Below the pieces are notes generated by a model that was given only the letters and a program-made list of their open reading frames with translations, made no database searches and was not told where the DNA came from. Source: Bacillota bacterium (GTDB lineage: Bacteria > Bacillota_I > Bacilli_A > Izemoplasmatales > Hujiaoplasmataceae). Taken from it: a stretch of 43,046 nt of DNA. Shown here one piece after another: positions 25,391 to 34,605 of this stretch. The position numbers were made by a program, and so were the translations under genes. How positions within the stretch are numbered: position 1 is the stretch's first letter; every line of letters begins with the position of its first letter. The DNA lies in contig QKCT01000102.1 in assembly GCA_003245625.1 (NCBI GenBank), positions 1 through 43,046 of the forward strand, in the 5' to 3' direction.

Positions 25391-26107
25391 TCACCTCAAA
25401 AACAAAAATCCGATGATAAAGATGAGCAAGATGTGAGCAGGATAGAAGATATAGAAAAACCACTTGGTATTCCATTTTCCCTTTTTATGGTTGTATAAGG
25501 CAATAAAGAGAAAAGCAACCAAAGAAAACCATTGCCACCACATCGTAGCCGGATATCTAGCGTATTCTTCCATTCCGATGTAATTCATAAACGGCACGGC
25601 AATAAACAATAGATTCAAAGCGACAACGAATAAGAATTGAGTCACAACATTCTGATATAGCCCAAAAAACAGAATCATGAGTACTCCATATCCTGCATAT
25701 GGAATATTCAAAGCAATAGATGCGATAACAACTAAAATGGAAGATAAGCGAATCCACATATTTTGACTATTCAATAACCACAATCCACCTAAGCCAAAAA
25801 CCAATGGCCAAATCACATTCCCAGGATATGCACTCAATAAACTGTAATTCTCTCCACCTATAAGCCAATACCCAACTAAGATTATTTCAATTCCTAGGGC
25901 AAAAACAAACAATCTCAAGAAATAACTCTTGAGATTTTTCGTGTGCCAGAATCCTTCTGCAATCATATATGCAAACAAGACAAATGCTATCCGTCCTACG
26001 CTGCGAAATATGAGAAACAAAACAGAATTTTGATCTAGCAAGTACACAGCAATGTGGTCTAGTACCATGGCGAATGCCGCCACGAATTTAATGGCATTGC
26101 GATTCAA
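25391..26107 (-). CDS. TraX family membrane protein
   Basis: A 238-residue protein with about seven hydrophobic segments. The N-terminal AIKFVAAFAMVLDHIAVYLL, GRIAFVLFAYMIAEGFWHT and the C-terminal YIFYPAHILLIF are characteristic of TraX-type proteins, a group first described for acetylation of F-pilin. In chromosomes without conjugation genes, as here, the role is unknown. The start is TTG at 26107, six bases after AAGGAG. It lies between exonuclease III and nnr in one operon. Confidence 0.85.
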   Translation of the reverse strand: MNRNAIKFVAAFAMVLDHIAVYLLDQNSVLFLIFRSVGRIAFVLFAYMIAEGFWHTKNLKSYFLRLFVFALGIEIILVGYWLIGGENYSLLSAYPGNVIWPLVFGLGGLWLLNSQNMWIRLSSILVVIASIALNIPYAGYGVLMILFFGLYQNVVTQFLFVVALNLLFIAVPFMNYIGMEEYARYPATMWWQWFSLVAFLFIALYNHKKGKWNTKWFFYIFYPAHILLIFIIGFLFLR

Positions 26108-26120
26108 TAAAGACTCCTTA

Positions 26121-26873
26121 CTAGATATCTAGTTCAATTTCCACAGGGCAGTGATCACTGCCTTCGATATCGTTACGTAATTCTACTTCTTTGATTTTAT
26201 CTTTGATTCGTTCGGAAAGAACGAAATAGTCAATTCTCCATCCAGAGTTGTTTGCTCTGGCATTAAACCGATAAGACCACCAAGTATATTTCACGGTGTC
26301 TGGATATAATTCGCGATAAGAATCGACAAAACCTGCATCCAAAAGCTCTTGAAATTTCGACCGTTCTTCGATGGTAAAACCAGGATTCATGGTATTGGTT
26401 TTCGGATTTTTTAGGTCGATCTCTTTATGAGCAACATTTAGGTCTCCACAGAGAACAACCGGTTTTGTTTTATCTAAACGAGATAGGTAATCGCGAAAAT
26501 TATCTTCAAACTGCATCCGATAGTCCAATCGAGCGAGTTCTGGCTGAGCATTTGGAACATATACATCAACAAAATAAAAGTCTTCATATTCTAAGGTTAT
26601 GATTCTTCCCTCATCGTTGTAGCCTTCTCCATCAATACCATAAGTGACTTGAAGTGGCTGTTTTTTTGTAAGGATTAAGGTGCCGGAATACCCTTTTTTA
26701 TCTGCACAATTCCAGTATTCATAATACCCTTCCACTTCAAATTCCTTTTGATCCTCTTGCATTTTAGTTTCTTGAATAGCAAAGATATCAGCATTGCTTG
26801 ATTGGAAGTAGTCGAAAAAGCCTTTTTTGATCGCAGCTCTTAATCCGTTGACGTTCCATGTAATGAATTTCAT
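26121..26873 (-). CDS. xth: exodeoxyribonuclease III / AP endonuclease
   Basis: A 250-residue base-excision-repair enzyme of the EEP nuclease fold. Key residues are visible: TWNVNG (5-10), QETK with the metal Glu at about 35, the DVYVPNAQ segment with the Tyr, GDLNVAHKEID, and SDHCPVE near the end. The ExoA-type length is normal. A TATAAT box on the minus strand (26906-26911) lies about 35 bases before the ATG. It opens the six-gene operon and is divergent from guaD. Confidence 0.95.
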   Translation of the reverse strand: MKFITWNVNGLRAAIKKGFFDYFQSSNADIFAIQETKMQEDQKEFEVEGYYEYWNCADKKGYSGTLILTKKQPLQVTYGIDGEGYNDEGRIITLEYEDFYFVDVYVPNAQPELARLDYRMQFEDNFRDYLSRLDKTKPVVLCGDLNVAHKEIDLKNPKTNTMNPGFTIEERSKFQELLDAGFVDSYRELYPDTVKYTWWSYRFNARANNSGWRIDYFVLSERIKDKIKEVELRNDIEGSDHCPVEIELDI

Positions 26874-26905
26874 ACGGTATAACCTCTTTCTAACAGTTTA
26901 ACTAA

Positions 26906-26911
26906 ATTATA
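26906..26911 (-). promoter_or_regulatory. xth promoter -10 box
   Basis: The minus strand reads TGT-TATAAT about 35 bases before the xth start. No good -35 box is seen at the usual spacing. Confidence 0.45.
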
Positions 26912-26962
26912 ACATAGAACCGGTTTGATTGCCCAATGAAAGACTATTTTTGGATAACCATT

Positions 26963-26990
26963 TTACAAATTATTGTGAAATCATTATAAT
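26963..26990 (+). promoter_or_regulatory. guaD promoter
   Basis: A -35 box TTACAA (26963-26968) and a perfect -10 box TATAAT (26985-26990) are separated by 16 bases, about 28 bases before the guaD ATG. No purine-riboswitch structure fits in the short leader. Confidence 0.7.
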
Positions 26991-27017
26991 AGAGATACAA
27001 GACGTAAGGAGAATATT

Positions 27018-27500
27018 ATGAAATCAACCAACCATCACGATTTCATGGCAAAGGCAGCAAGTCGTGCCAAGGAAACCATGAATCAGAATATCGGAGGGCC
27101 TTTCGGCGCTTTGATTATCGACAAAGACAACAATATTCTGGCAATTGCATCTAATTCCGTTTTAAAGGACCACGATCCAACGGCTCATGCCGAAATCAAT
27201 GCGATTCGTCAAGCAAGCCAAAACCTAGGCACTCATGACTTAAGCGGATGCACCTTGTATACAACCTGTTATCCATGCCCTATGTGTTTAGGCGCAATCA
27301 TCTGGTCCAATATCAAAAAAGTGTATTATGGCTGTACTGCAGAAGATGCCGGAGCGATTGGATTTCGAGATGATTTCATTTATGATTTTATCCAAAATAA
27401 TGCAAAGAATACCGAAATATTGGATTTAGAGAATCAAGATCGAGAGCACTGCTTGACGCTTTTCCAAGAATATCACGAAAAAGAAAAAGAGATGTACTAA
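27018..27500 (+). CDS. guaD: guanine deaminase (cytidine deaminase-like fold)
   Basis: A 160-residue zinc enzyme converting guanine to xanthine and ammonia. The zinc ligands are His57 with the catalytic Glu59 (HAE) and Cys87 and Cys90 in PCPMC. GGPFGALI (26-33), DPTAHAEI and AIIWSNIKKVYYG, plus GAIGFRDDFIYDF at the end, match the Bacillus GuaD type rather than TadA. An AAGGAG site precedes the ATG. It is the only plus-strand gene in this region and converges on the purine operon, to which it would supply xanthine. Confidence 0.9.
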   Translation: MKSTNHHDFMAKAASRAKETMNQNIGGPFGALIIDKDNNILAIASNSVLKDHDPTAHAEINAIRQASQNLGTHDLSGCTLYTTCYPCPMCLGAIIWSNIKKVYYGCTAEDAGAIGFRDDFIYDFIQNNAKNTEILDLENQDREHCLTLFQEYHEKEKEMY

Positions 27501-27506
27501 ACAAAA

Positions 27507-27534
27507 ACAGCACAAAATTGTGCTGTCTTTTTTT
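27507..27534. terminator. terminator between guaD and the purine operon
   Basis: ACAGCACAA (27507-27515) pairs with TTGTGCTGT (27518-27526) and runs into CTTTTTTT on the plus strand. On the minus strand it is followed by a weaker A/T-rich stretch with Ts. It ends at the thpR stop. Confidence 0.85.
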
Positions 27535-28066
27535 AATTCAGGTGGATATGGTCTCTTTCGATATAGGTAAGGATTCCTTCCACTCTAGTAGATTCCATCA
27601 TACTAATCCGTTCTGCACGAATGTTCAATGGTGTGGTTCGAATTCTCTCCAAATCTCTATCTGCGATAAGGGAGACTTGACGCCCTAATGTAATGTGAGG
27701 CGTGTATTTGGATGTTGGGATATCAAGACCGAGTTCTCGGAGTTTGAGAACCACTTGATTGTATAAGCGATCTAATGTATGGTTTTTTTGAATTCCCAAA
27801 TAAACGATTCGTTTTGGTTTCTCTTTTTGAAACATATCAATGGAAGTAGTCTTATACTCAAAAGCGTTGATTGTGATTTCGGACAGTTTATCTTTTATTC
27901 GTTGAAACATCTCTGGTTTGGTTTCACCAAGATACAAAATCGTCAAATGTAGATTGTCATAATCGGTAAAGTTCCCACCATCGCTGATTTCTTCCACTTC
28001 TTCCAACCAATCGTAAATAGAATCTTTGATTTCATAAGAAAACAACAAAGCGATGAATAGTTTCAT
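27533..28066 (-). CDS. thpR: RNA 2',3'-cyclic phosphodiesterase (2H family)
   Basis: A 177-residue 2H phosphoesterase, also known as 2'-5' RNA ligase. Both HxT motifs are present: HLT at 40-42 in LHLTILYLGE and HIT at 124-126 in TPHITLG. The length fits. It opens 2',3'-cyclic phosphates on RNA ends. It is the last gene of the purine operon, three bases after ygeW. A link to purine breakdown is not obvious and it may only share the transcript. Confidence 0.88.
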   Translation of the reverse strand: MKLFIALLFSYEIKDSIYDWLEEVEEISDGGNFTDYDNLHLTILYLGETKPEMFQRIKDKLSEITINAFEYKTTSIDMFQKEKPKRIVYLGIQKNHTLDRLYNQVVLKLRELGLDIPTSKYTPHITLGRQVSLIADRDLERIRTTPLNIRAERISMMESTRVEGILTYIERDHIHLN

Positions 28067-28069
28067 CGT

Positions 28070-29053
28070 TTATTTGTCACCCATGGTCATTGCCATTACT
28101 GCTTTCGCGGTATGAAGACGATTTTCTGCCTCTTGATATACAATGGAGTGTACTCCATCGATTACAGAGTCTTCCACTTCATTTCCACGGTCTGCAGGAA
28201 GTGCATGCATATATTTCACATTTGGTGCACCTAAGGCTATCATTTCTTCCGTGCATTTCCAACTCTTATAGGATTCTAACAAATCATCGACTACTGCATC
28301 GGATTGATTGTTCACCCAGGAACCCCAATTCTTTGGAATCACAACATCCGCTCCGCGAAATGCTTCTTCCATGTTATGTGTAATTTGAAATGTTCCCCCA
28401 CCGTCAAGTGCATTTTGTTTCGCTTGTTCGATCGCCCATTCCGGTAGATCGTATCCTTCTGGGTATGCAAGAGTGACATCCATTGCATATCGAGGGAATA
28501 AGAGGATTTGGGTTAAAGGAACAGAAATCGGTTTTTTATGGGAAGTAGCGTAAGCCCAAATAATAGAAACTTTAACGCGTTTGGTTTCTCCAAAGACTTC
28601 TTGAATCGTCATCAAGTCCGCTAATCCTTGCATTGGATGATACAGATCATCTTGAAGGCTCATAACAGGTACAGTGGAGTGTTCTGCCATTTCTCTTAGG
28701 TATTTGTTTCCAACACCCCAAAAACAATTTCTGCAGGCAATTCCGTGTCCATAGCTAGAAAGAATTGTAGCTGTATCTTTGGCGCTTTCCCCATGTGAAA
28801 TCTGCATTTTTGAAGTGTCTAGGAATGTTGCGTGCCCTCCGAGTTGGGCAAGTCCTGCTTCCATCGAATTTCTTGTTCTAGTACTTTGTTCGAAGAACAT
28901 TAGAAATGCTGTTTTGTTTTTTAAATATGTCGTGTCTTTGTTCGAGTAGAATTCATGTTTCAGTTGTTTTGATACATCGAGTAATGTATCGATTTCTGCT
29001 TTGGTCCATTCTTGAAGCGTGATGAAATGTTTTCCTTTGAATAATGGTTTCAT
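28070..29053 (-). CDS. ygeW: knotted carbamoyltransferase YgeW
   Basis: A 327-residue member of the aspartate/ornithine carbamoyltransferase superfamily. The carbamoyl-phosphate motif is STRTR (57-61, in FFEQSTRTRNS), and the late HALPADR replaces the HCLP of ornithine enzymes. The neighbours YgeY and the purine genes make YgeW the fitting subgroup. In the purine/ureido pathway it is thought to work in the phosphorolytic direction, giving carbamoyl phosphate from a ureido intermediate. The true substrate is not settled. A carbamate kinase that would turn this into ATP is not in the window. A good AGGAG site precedes the ATG. Confidence 0.85.
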   Translation of the reverse strand: MKPLFKGKHFITLQEWTKAEIDTLLDVSKQLKHEFYSNKDTTYLKNKTAFLMFFEQSTRTRNSMEAGLAQLGGHATFLDTSKMQISHGESAKDTATILSSYGHGIACRNCFWGVGNKYLREMAEHSTVPVMSLQDDLYHPMQGLADLMTIQEVFGETKRVKVSIIWAYATSHKKPISVPLTQILLFPRYAMDVTLAYPEGYDLPEWAIEQAKQNALDGGGTFQITHNMEEAFRGADVVIPKNWGSWVNNQSDAVVDDLLESYKSWKCTEEMIALGAPNVKYMHALPADRGNEVEDSVIDGVHSIVYQEAENRLHTAKAVMAMTMGDK

Positions 29054-29062
29054 ATTTGTCTC

Positions 29063-30271
29063 CTATTTGATTTTATTCATATATATCGAAGGTATTACTG
29101 CGTACATCGCACATGCCTTCACAAGATGATCTTTAAATGTTTTTTCGTTTGGAGCGTGAGCTTCTACTTCCGCTCCTGGACCAAATCCAATACATGGAAT
29201 TTGGTAGCGTCCCATGATGGAAACAGCATTGGTTGAGAAAGTCCACTTATCTACAATCGGTTGTTCTTGGAAAAGCTCTTTGTAGGCATCGACAGTCGAT
29301 TGGCATACAACATGGTCTTCCGGTAAAACCCAAGTAGGAAAATAGGATTTCGTTGGATAAACAAGTCCTGTATATGATGGTCTTGCATATTCATACATTT
29401 CCACTGTAGCACCAACTTTTTGAACAGAAGGTAAGTCTTTGATTTCTTGTAAAGCAGATAAGTATGTTTCTCCGTCCGTAAGACGTCTGTCGATGGAGAT
29501 AGAGCAACCATCTGCGACGGCACATCTCGATGGCGATGAATAAAAGACTTCACTCACCGTTAAGGATCCTTTTCCTAAAAAATCATTATCTAACAATCTG
29601 GTATGCAGTTCTTGAAGTTCTAGTAAGATTGGAGCCATTTTATAGATGGCGTTATCTCCACGTTCTGGTGCAGAACCGTGACAAGAAATACCGGTTGTCG
29701 ATACTTTGATTTCCATACGGCCGCGATGACCGCGATAGATACGACAAGAGGTTGGTTCGGTTATCACCACAAATTCAGGTTTCAACTTGTCTTCTTCAAT
29801 GATATATTGCCAACACAATCCATCACAGTCTTCTTCTTGAACCGTTCCAGTGATGAATAATGTATAATCATCTTCTAAGCCCAGTTCCTTAATGATTTTT
29901 CCGGCATACACCATAGAAGCCATACCACCTTCTTGGTCACTAGCTCCTCGACCGACGATGATTTCTTCATTTTCATATCCCAAATAAGGATCGTATTTCC
30001 AATTTTTGATTTCTCCGATTCCCACAGTGTCGATGTGTGCATCCATTGCGATCACATGCGCCCCATGACCAATTCTCCCAATGATATTTCCCATTGGATC
30101 GATGGTGATTTCATCAAAACCAACCGTTTCCATTTCTTGTTTGATTCTTAAGACAACATCTCTTTCTTCGCAACTTTCACTAGGAATCGCAATCATATCA
30201 CGAAGGAACTTTGTCATATCCGCTTTATATTCGTTGGCCTTTGCCAAAACGGTTTTAAAATCCACTTTCAT
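29063..30271 (-). CDS. ygeY: YgeY family M20 metallohydrolase
   Basis: A 402-residue dinuclear zinc hydrolase of the M20 peptidase family. Metal and catalytic residues are visible: His79 and Asp81 in MDAHIDTVG, Asp112 in [10 protein letters not shown], Glu146-147 in TVQEEDCDG, and a late His in VEAHAPNE. YgeY proteins occur with ygeW and ssnA and probably cleave an amide or ureido bond in a purine-derived intermediate such as a diaminopropionate derivative. The start is ATG at 30271; it lies two bases after the stop of the PLP gene, and its GAGGAA site is inside that gene. Confidence 0.85.
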   Translation of the reverse strand: MKVDFKTVLAKANEYKADMTKFLRDMIAIPSESCEERDVVLRIKQEMETVGFDEITIDPMGNIIGRIGHGAHVIAMDAHIDTVGIGEIKNWKYDPYLGYENEEIIVGRGASDQEGGMASMVYAGKIIKELGLEDDYTLFITGTVQEEDCDGLCWQYIIEEDKLKPEFVVITEPTSCRIYRGHRGRMEIKVSTTGISCHGSAPERGDNAIYKMAPILLELQELHTRLLDNDFLGKGSLTVSEVFYSSPSRCAVADGCSISIDRRLTDGETYLSALQEIKDLPSVQKVGATVEMYEYARPSYTGLVYPTKSYFPTWVLPEDHVVCQSTVDAYKELFQEQPIVDKWTFSTNAVSIMGRYQIPCIGFGPGAEVEAHAPNEKTFKDHLVKACAMYAVIPSIYMNKIK

Positions 30272-30272
30272 A

Positions 30273-31631
30273 TTATTCCTCACGCATCTGTTGAATCAAG
30301 TTATCATAATGTTGAATCTTCTCATATTCTCCATTCCAGAAATCCATGGATTTCATCGAATCAAGATAATCCTTAGAATAACCAAATTTCAACCAATCTT
30401 TTTCTTTTTGATCGAATAGTTTTTGTTTTTGTTCTTTGGAACGATAATCTGCGATATCTTCTTCTCCAACTTTCAAGAAAACATCTTTGAACCAACGTCG
30501 CAAGACAAAGTCTTCGATTTCTAGATAACGATTTTCCATTTCTTGAATCACGGAATTGTATCGATCAAATCCATCTGTTGCGATGGTAACGACATTATCA
30601 TCTGGCCCTAAACGTAAGTATTTTGCCATTTTAATTGCACCTTGAATATTACAAATTGTAGAGACTCCAAACAAATCTTTCATCGCTACTGCCAATTCTT
30701 TTGGAACTCCTTGTTCAATCAAAATATCAGTGCCATCATGAATGACCTTTAATCCCTTTACACTGTCTTCATCCTTAATTAGTGTAATATAATCCGTATT
30801 CAGTACATTATGAATCAGGGTGCACATTTTATCTCCGATACCCTCGATCCGATGTTGTCCACGACCACCATTGGTCAATGTACTGCATTCATATGGTTCC
30901 AACGCTACGATTTTCGCTTCTGGGAACACGTGTTTGATTTGATCCCCTGCCGCAAGCGTACCTGCGGACCCTGGAGCAGAAACAAAGGCAGCAATTCGAC
31001 TATTTCCAATTCCTTCTACCGCTTCGATACAGGAATTCCCTGTGACGTGACGATGGAAGCGATAATTTGGTAGTAATTCAAATTGAGCCAAAGAACGATT
31101 TTTTGGATCTTCTTTTAGTTCAAATGTACGTTCCAACGTCAAAATAACATCGGATTCACTTCCTGGAGTTAAATCCAGTTTTGCTCCATATTTTTGAATG
31201 CGTTCATAGCGTTCTTTGCTCATATTATCTGGCATAATAACAATTGCATCGTATTTCATTAAATTACAGATATAGCTGACTCCGATCCCAAAGTTACCAG
31301 TGGATGGTCCTAGGATTGTATGTTCTCCCGGTAAAATAGTCTGGTCCACACATCCTTCGATTAAAGTGGAATACGCTGGTCCAACCTTATGGGACCCGGA
31401 TGGAAAATACGTTCCTAACAGTACGACGATATTACAATCGACTCCGGTTAGTTCTTTTGGTAGAACGATTTTATTGACTTGATTGTTTTCGTTCTTCCAA
31501 GTAATGTTGAACAAATTGATCGGATCTAACTCATCCGATTTTGCTTTCAAAGCTTTGGCTCTGATGTCTTTGGCGACCTTGTTGGGATGCAACATCTCTT
31601 CATAGGTTGGTCCAAATGGAATTTTACTCAT
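30273..31631 (-). CDS. fold-type II PLP enzyme in the ygeX position
   Basis: A 452-residue enzyme of the tryptophan synthase beta/cysteine synthase fold. The PLP lysine is Lys82 in [11 protein letters not shown], and the phosphate loop is [10 protein letters not shown] (108-117). A late [10 protein letters not shown] closes the PLP site. The GSHK motif is closer to TrpB-like proteins than to E. coli diaminopropionate ammonia-lyase (YgeX), yet the gene occupies the same place beside ygeY and ygeW. It probably performs an ammonia-eliminating step on a diamino or hydroxyamino acid. The start is ATG at 31631, nine bases after AAGGAG, overlapping the upstream gene by eight bases. Confidence 0.8.
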   Translation of the reverse strand: MSKIPFGPTYEEMLHPNKVAKDIRAKALKAKSDELDPINLFNITWKNENNQVNKIVLPKELTGVDCNIVVLLGTYFPSGSHKVGPAYSTLIEGCVDQTILPGEHTILGPSTGNFGIGVSYICNLMKYDAIVIMPDNMSKERYERIQKYGAKLDLTPGSESDVILTLERTFELKEDPKNRSLAQFELLPNYRFHRHVTGNSCIEAVEGIGNSRIAAFVSAPGSAGTLAAGDQIKHVFPEAKIVALEPYECSTLTNGGRGQHRIEGIGDKMCTLIHNVLNTDYITLIKDEDSVKGLKVIHDGTDILIEQGVPKELAVAMKDLFGVSTICNIQGAIKMAKYLRLGPDDNVVTIATDGFDRYNSVIQEMENRYLEIEDFVLRRWFKDVFLKVGEEDIADYRSKEQKQKLFDQKEKDWLKFGYSKDYLDSMKSMDFWNGEYEKIQHYDNLIQQMREE

Positions 31632-32880
31632 GATGTTTGTCTCCTTCATTGACTTTCATATACTCTATTAATTGTTGTAGATTAGGATCGAGTTCCACCC
31701 AATCTGAAATCGTCTTCATCGCTGATGCTTGATCTTTCAGACCATTTCCAGTCACGATAATTGTGACGGATTCTTCACTGCTAATTTTATCCTCTGCTCT
31801 TGCTTTGATAAACCCTGCAACGGAAGCAGCTGCAGCCGGTTCCGCAAATATGCCCTCTTCTTGTGCTAAAACTTTCATCGCAGATAAAATCTCTTCATCC
31901 GATACTTTGAGATACAATCCCGCAGACTTCTTCACTGCATCCATTCCTTTGATTGGATTTCTCGGAATTCCGACAGCGATACTGTCTGCGATTGTATTCT
32001 CTTCGGTTTCTTCCAAGTCTTTGTCTTCTAAGAAAGCATCCACGAATGGACTACATCCCTCACTTTGAATCCCCATAATTTTAGGAATATGTTGAATGAG
32101 TCCAACTTCATGCAAATCAAAGAAGCCTTTGTAAACACCGCCGATCGTGCAACCGTCTCCTACAGAAACAATAACCCAATCCGTTGGCTCAAAATGAAGT
32201 TGCTCAGCAATCTCTAAAGCAACTGTTTTTTTCCCTTCTACTAAGTGAGGATTGATTGCAGCATTTCGGTTGTACCAACCGTAGTGATCGATTGCGGCTT
32301 TACTGAGTTCAAATGTGGCTTTATAATCTCCTTTGACTTTGATTAGGTTTGCCCCATATATCTTTAATTGCAATAGTTTTCCTAGTGGTGCGCGTTGGGG
32401 AACAAAAATGACCGTCTCAAGACCGAGTTTCGCAGCGTTACCAGCTAAACTCGATGCGGCATTTCCTGTCGAAGAACAAGAAATCGTTTTTTTACCAAGT
32501 TCAAGTGCTTTGACACAGGCGATGACGCTTGCTCGATCTTTGAGTGACTGCGTCGGATTCAATCCGTCGTCTTTGATGTAAAGGTTTTTCGTTTGATATA
32601 ACTTACTTAGGTTTTCGCTATGATAAAGGGGTGTCCAGCCAACCTCTAAGGTATTCTTTGTATATGTTTCTTCCACGGAAAGAAAAGGTAGATAGCGCCA
32701 AATATTATAATTTTGATTGGCTTGAAAATAGGATTTATTGACAACTTGTCGAATTGCATCATAATCAAATTCGATGTCGAGTATCCCTTTTTCTCCACAT
32801 TCAGGACAGGTGAGAAGGTTGGGATCAGGCGACCAAGTTTTGTGACAAATCGTACAACGAAAATCTTTTATATAACTCAT
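31624..32880 (-). CDS. threonine synthase-like PLP enzyme with zinc ribbon
   Basis: A 418-residue fold-type II PLP enzyme. The N-terminal zinc ribbon has Cys9, Cys12, Cys25 and Cys28. NPTQSLKDRAS places the PLP lysine at 113, and SSTGNAASS (135-143) is the phosphate loop. The sequence is of the threonine synthase type. Threonine biosynthesis is unlikely to be its job, as no homoserine genes are nearby and it sits inside the purine operon overlapping ade by four bases (ATGA). It may share a substrate with the next PLP enzyme, for example as a second lyase. Function is inferred from context only. Confidence 0.78.
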   Translation of the reverse strand: MSYIKDFRCTICHKTWSPDPNLLTCPECGEKGILDIEFDYDAIRQVVNKSYFQANQNYNIWRYLPFLSVEETYTKNTLEVGWTPLYHSENLSKLYQTKNLYIKDDGLNPTQSLKDRASVIACVKALELGKKTISCSSTGNAASSLAGNAAKLGLETVIFVPQRAPLGKLLQLKIYGANLIKVKGDYKATFELSKAAIDHYGWYNRNAAINPHLVEGKKTVALEIAEQLHFEPTDWVIVSVGDGCTIGGVYKGFFDLHEVGLIQHIPKIMGIQSEGCSPFVDAFLEDKDLEETEENTIADSIAVGIPRNPIKGMDAVKKSAGLYLKVSDEEILSAMKVLAQEEGIFAEPAAAASVAGFIKARAEDKISSEESVTIIVTGNGLKDQASAMKTISDWVELDPNLQQLIEYMKVNEGDKHHE

Positions 32881-34595
32881 AAATCTTCACCTGCTTCGAG
32901 TGGGATAATCTTGAATTTGCGAACATCAAACAAACCTTTGTCAGTGCATTTTAAATCCGGTATCACAGGTAAGGAAAGAAATGCTAGAACTAAGAATGGA
33001 TCATCGATCTCGTTCTTTACTCCAAGCTCTCTTGCACGTTTCTCCAGTCGTTCTAATTTTTCACTGACAAATTCACCAGATTGATCCGTCATCAATCCAG
33101 CTACTTCCAGTTGGAGATAGTCAAACACCGCTCCGTTTTCCACCAGAACGATTCCTCCTTGAATTTCCTTGATGGTTTGAAGGGCAATCAAGATGTCGTT
33201 TTCATTATCTCCCACAACCACTACATTGTGAGAGTCGTGAGCTACGCTAAGAGCGATTGCAGCGTGTCGTAGTCCATAACCTGATAGCAACGCTTTTCCA
33301 ACGTTACCGGTGTAATGATGGCGTTCAACGACAAACAGTTTCAACAAGTCTCTTGCGTGTTCTAATTCCACATCACCGTTAATAAGAGTGACTTCTTCAA
33401 TGTGTCTTCTGGTTGTAACGTTATTCTTGACTAACTGAATGACATTCACAAATCCACTTTTCAATTGATATTGGAAGCTGAAATCCTCAAGATGAAAATG
33501 GACACTATCGTGTACTTCTTTGTTCTCTATCTTAACAGCTTCAAAGAGAGGTTTCTTGTCTTCTGCGACAAGTAACCCTTTTTTATATACTTTTTTAGGG
33601 ACAATATGATTCAAATCTTCAAATAAGACGAGGTCAGCAAAATATCCGGGAGCGATTGCTCCATGGTGTTTCAGTCCATAGCATTCAGCGATATTAATCG
33701 TTGCCATTTGGATTGCTGAAATCGGGTTTAATCCTTCTTTGATTGCAATATTGATATTATTGTTAATATGACCGACATGAATCATATCGGATGGATGAAG
33801 ATCATCGGAACAAAACAACAACCGACGGAGATAGTTTTCACTTACACCAGGCATCAAATCGATCACATTTTTGGTTTGCGACCCTTCTCTAAGATGAATA
33901 TACATACCGCGTTTCACCTTATCGACTAATTCTTCAGCGTTGGTACATTCATGGTCGGTTTTGACACCGGATAAAACATAAGCGTTCAAATCTTTTCCGA
34001 ATACGGTAGGTGCATGACCATCGATGAATAAGTCTTGATAGGCATCGAGTTTGTCATGAACTTCCTTGTCTCCTTGTATGACACCAGGATAGTTCATCAT
34101 TTCACCTAGTCCGATGACAGTGGGCAATCTCTTTAGTTCTTCTAACTCTTTTGGTCCAAGGATTGCTCCATTGGTTTCAAACGCTGTTGCTGGAACGCAA
34201 GATGGAATCATCATGAAGACATCAAGAGGTACTTTTGCAGCCGATTCAATCATATATTGAATTCCTGTCTTACCGCAAACATTTGCGATTTCATGGCTGT
34301 CTGCTATTACGGTAGTGGTACCATTTGGCATGACTAATTTCGCATATTCTCCCGGTGTGACCATCGAAGACTCAATATGGCAATGCCCATCCATAAAACC
34401 AGGACTAACAAAGAGCCCATGGCAATCGATTTCCTCTTTGCCGTGATAGGTTCCGGTTCCTAAGATAATTCCATTCGAGATTGCGATATCTTCTTCCTCA
34501 ATGGTTTTTGTAAAGACATTAACGATTTTGCAGTTTTTTAGTACAAGGTCTGCAGGGACTTCTCCTCTTGCTTGTTTGATGAGTTCCCGATTCAA
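32877..34595 (-). CDS. ade: adenine deaminase
   Basis: A 572-residue amidohydrolase that deaminates adenine to hypoxanthine. It has SPGFMDGHCHIESSMV (64-79), with the metal histidines, and ADSHEIANVCG (98-108). The usual family motif is DPHEIANV, so a Pro-to-Ser change is seen at residue 100. Its length and the C-terminal domain match Bacillus and E. coli adenine deaminases. The start is TTG at 34595, seven bases after AGGAG. It feeds the xanthine dehydrogenase encoded just upstream. Confidence 0.93.
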   Translation of the reverse strand: MNRELIKQARGEVPADLVLKNCKIVNVFTKTIEEEDIAISNGIILGTGTYHGKEEIDCHGLFVSPGFMDGHCHIESSMVTPGEYAKLVMPNGTTTVIADSHEIANVCGKTGIQYMIESAAKVPLDVFMMIPSCVPATAFETNGAILGPKELEELKRLPTVIGLGEMMNYPGVIQGDKEVHDKLDAYQDLFIDGHAPTVFGKDLNAYVLSGVKTDHECTNAEELVDKVKRGMYIHLREGSQTKNVIDLMPGVSENYLRRLLFCSDDLHPSDMIHVGHINNNINIAIKEGLNPISAIQMATINIAECYGLKHHGAIAPGYFADLVLFEDLNHIVPKKVYKKGLLVAEDKKPLFEAVKIENKEVHDSVHFHLEDFSFQYQLKSGFVNVIQLVKNNVTTRRHIEEVTLINGDVELEHARDLLKLFVVERHHYTGNVGKALLSGYGLRHAAIALSVAHDSHNVVVVGDNENDILIALQTIKEIQGGIVLVENGAVFDYLQLEVAGLMTDQSGEFVSEKLERLEKRARELGVKNEIDDPFLVLAFLSLPVIPDLKCTDKGLFDVRKFKIIPLEAGEDL

Positions 34596-34605
34596 ACTAT
34601 CACTC

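Noticed and set aside
26874-27017. Purine riboswitch before guaD
   Set aside because: The -10 box is only about 28 bases from the start codon, leaving no room for an aptamer, and no matching conserved core was seen.
31624-32880. Annotation as a biosynthetic threonine synthase
   Set aside because: The sequence type fits, but no homoserine kinase or dehydrogenase is nearby and the gene overlaps ade and a second PLP gene inside a catabolic operon. A neutral name is safer.
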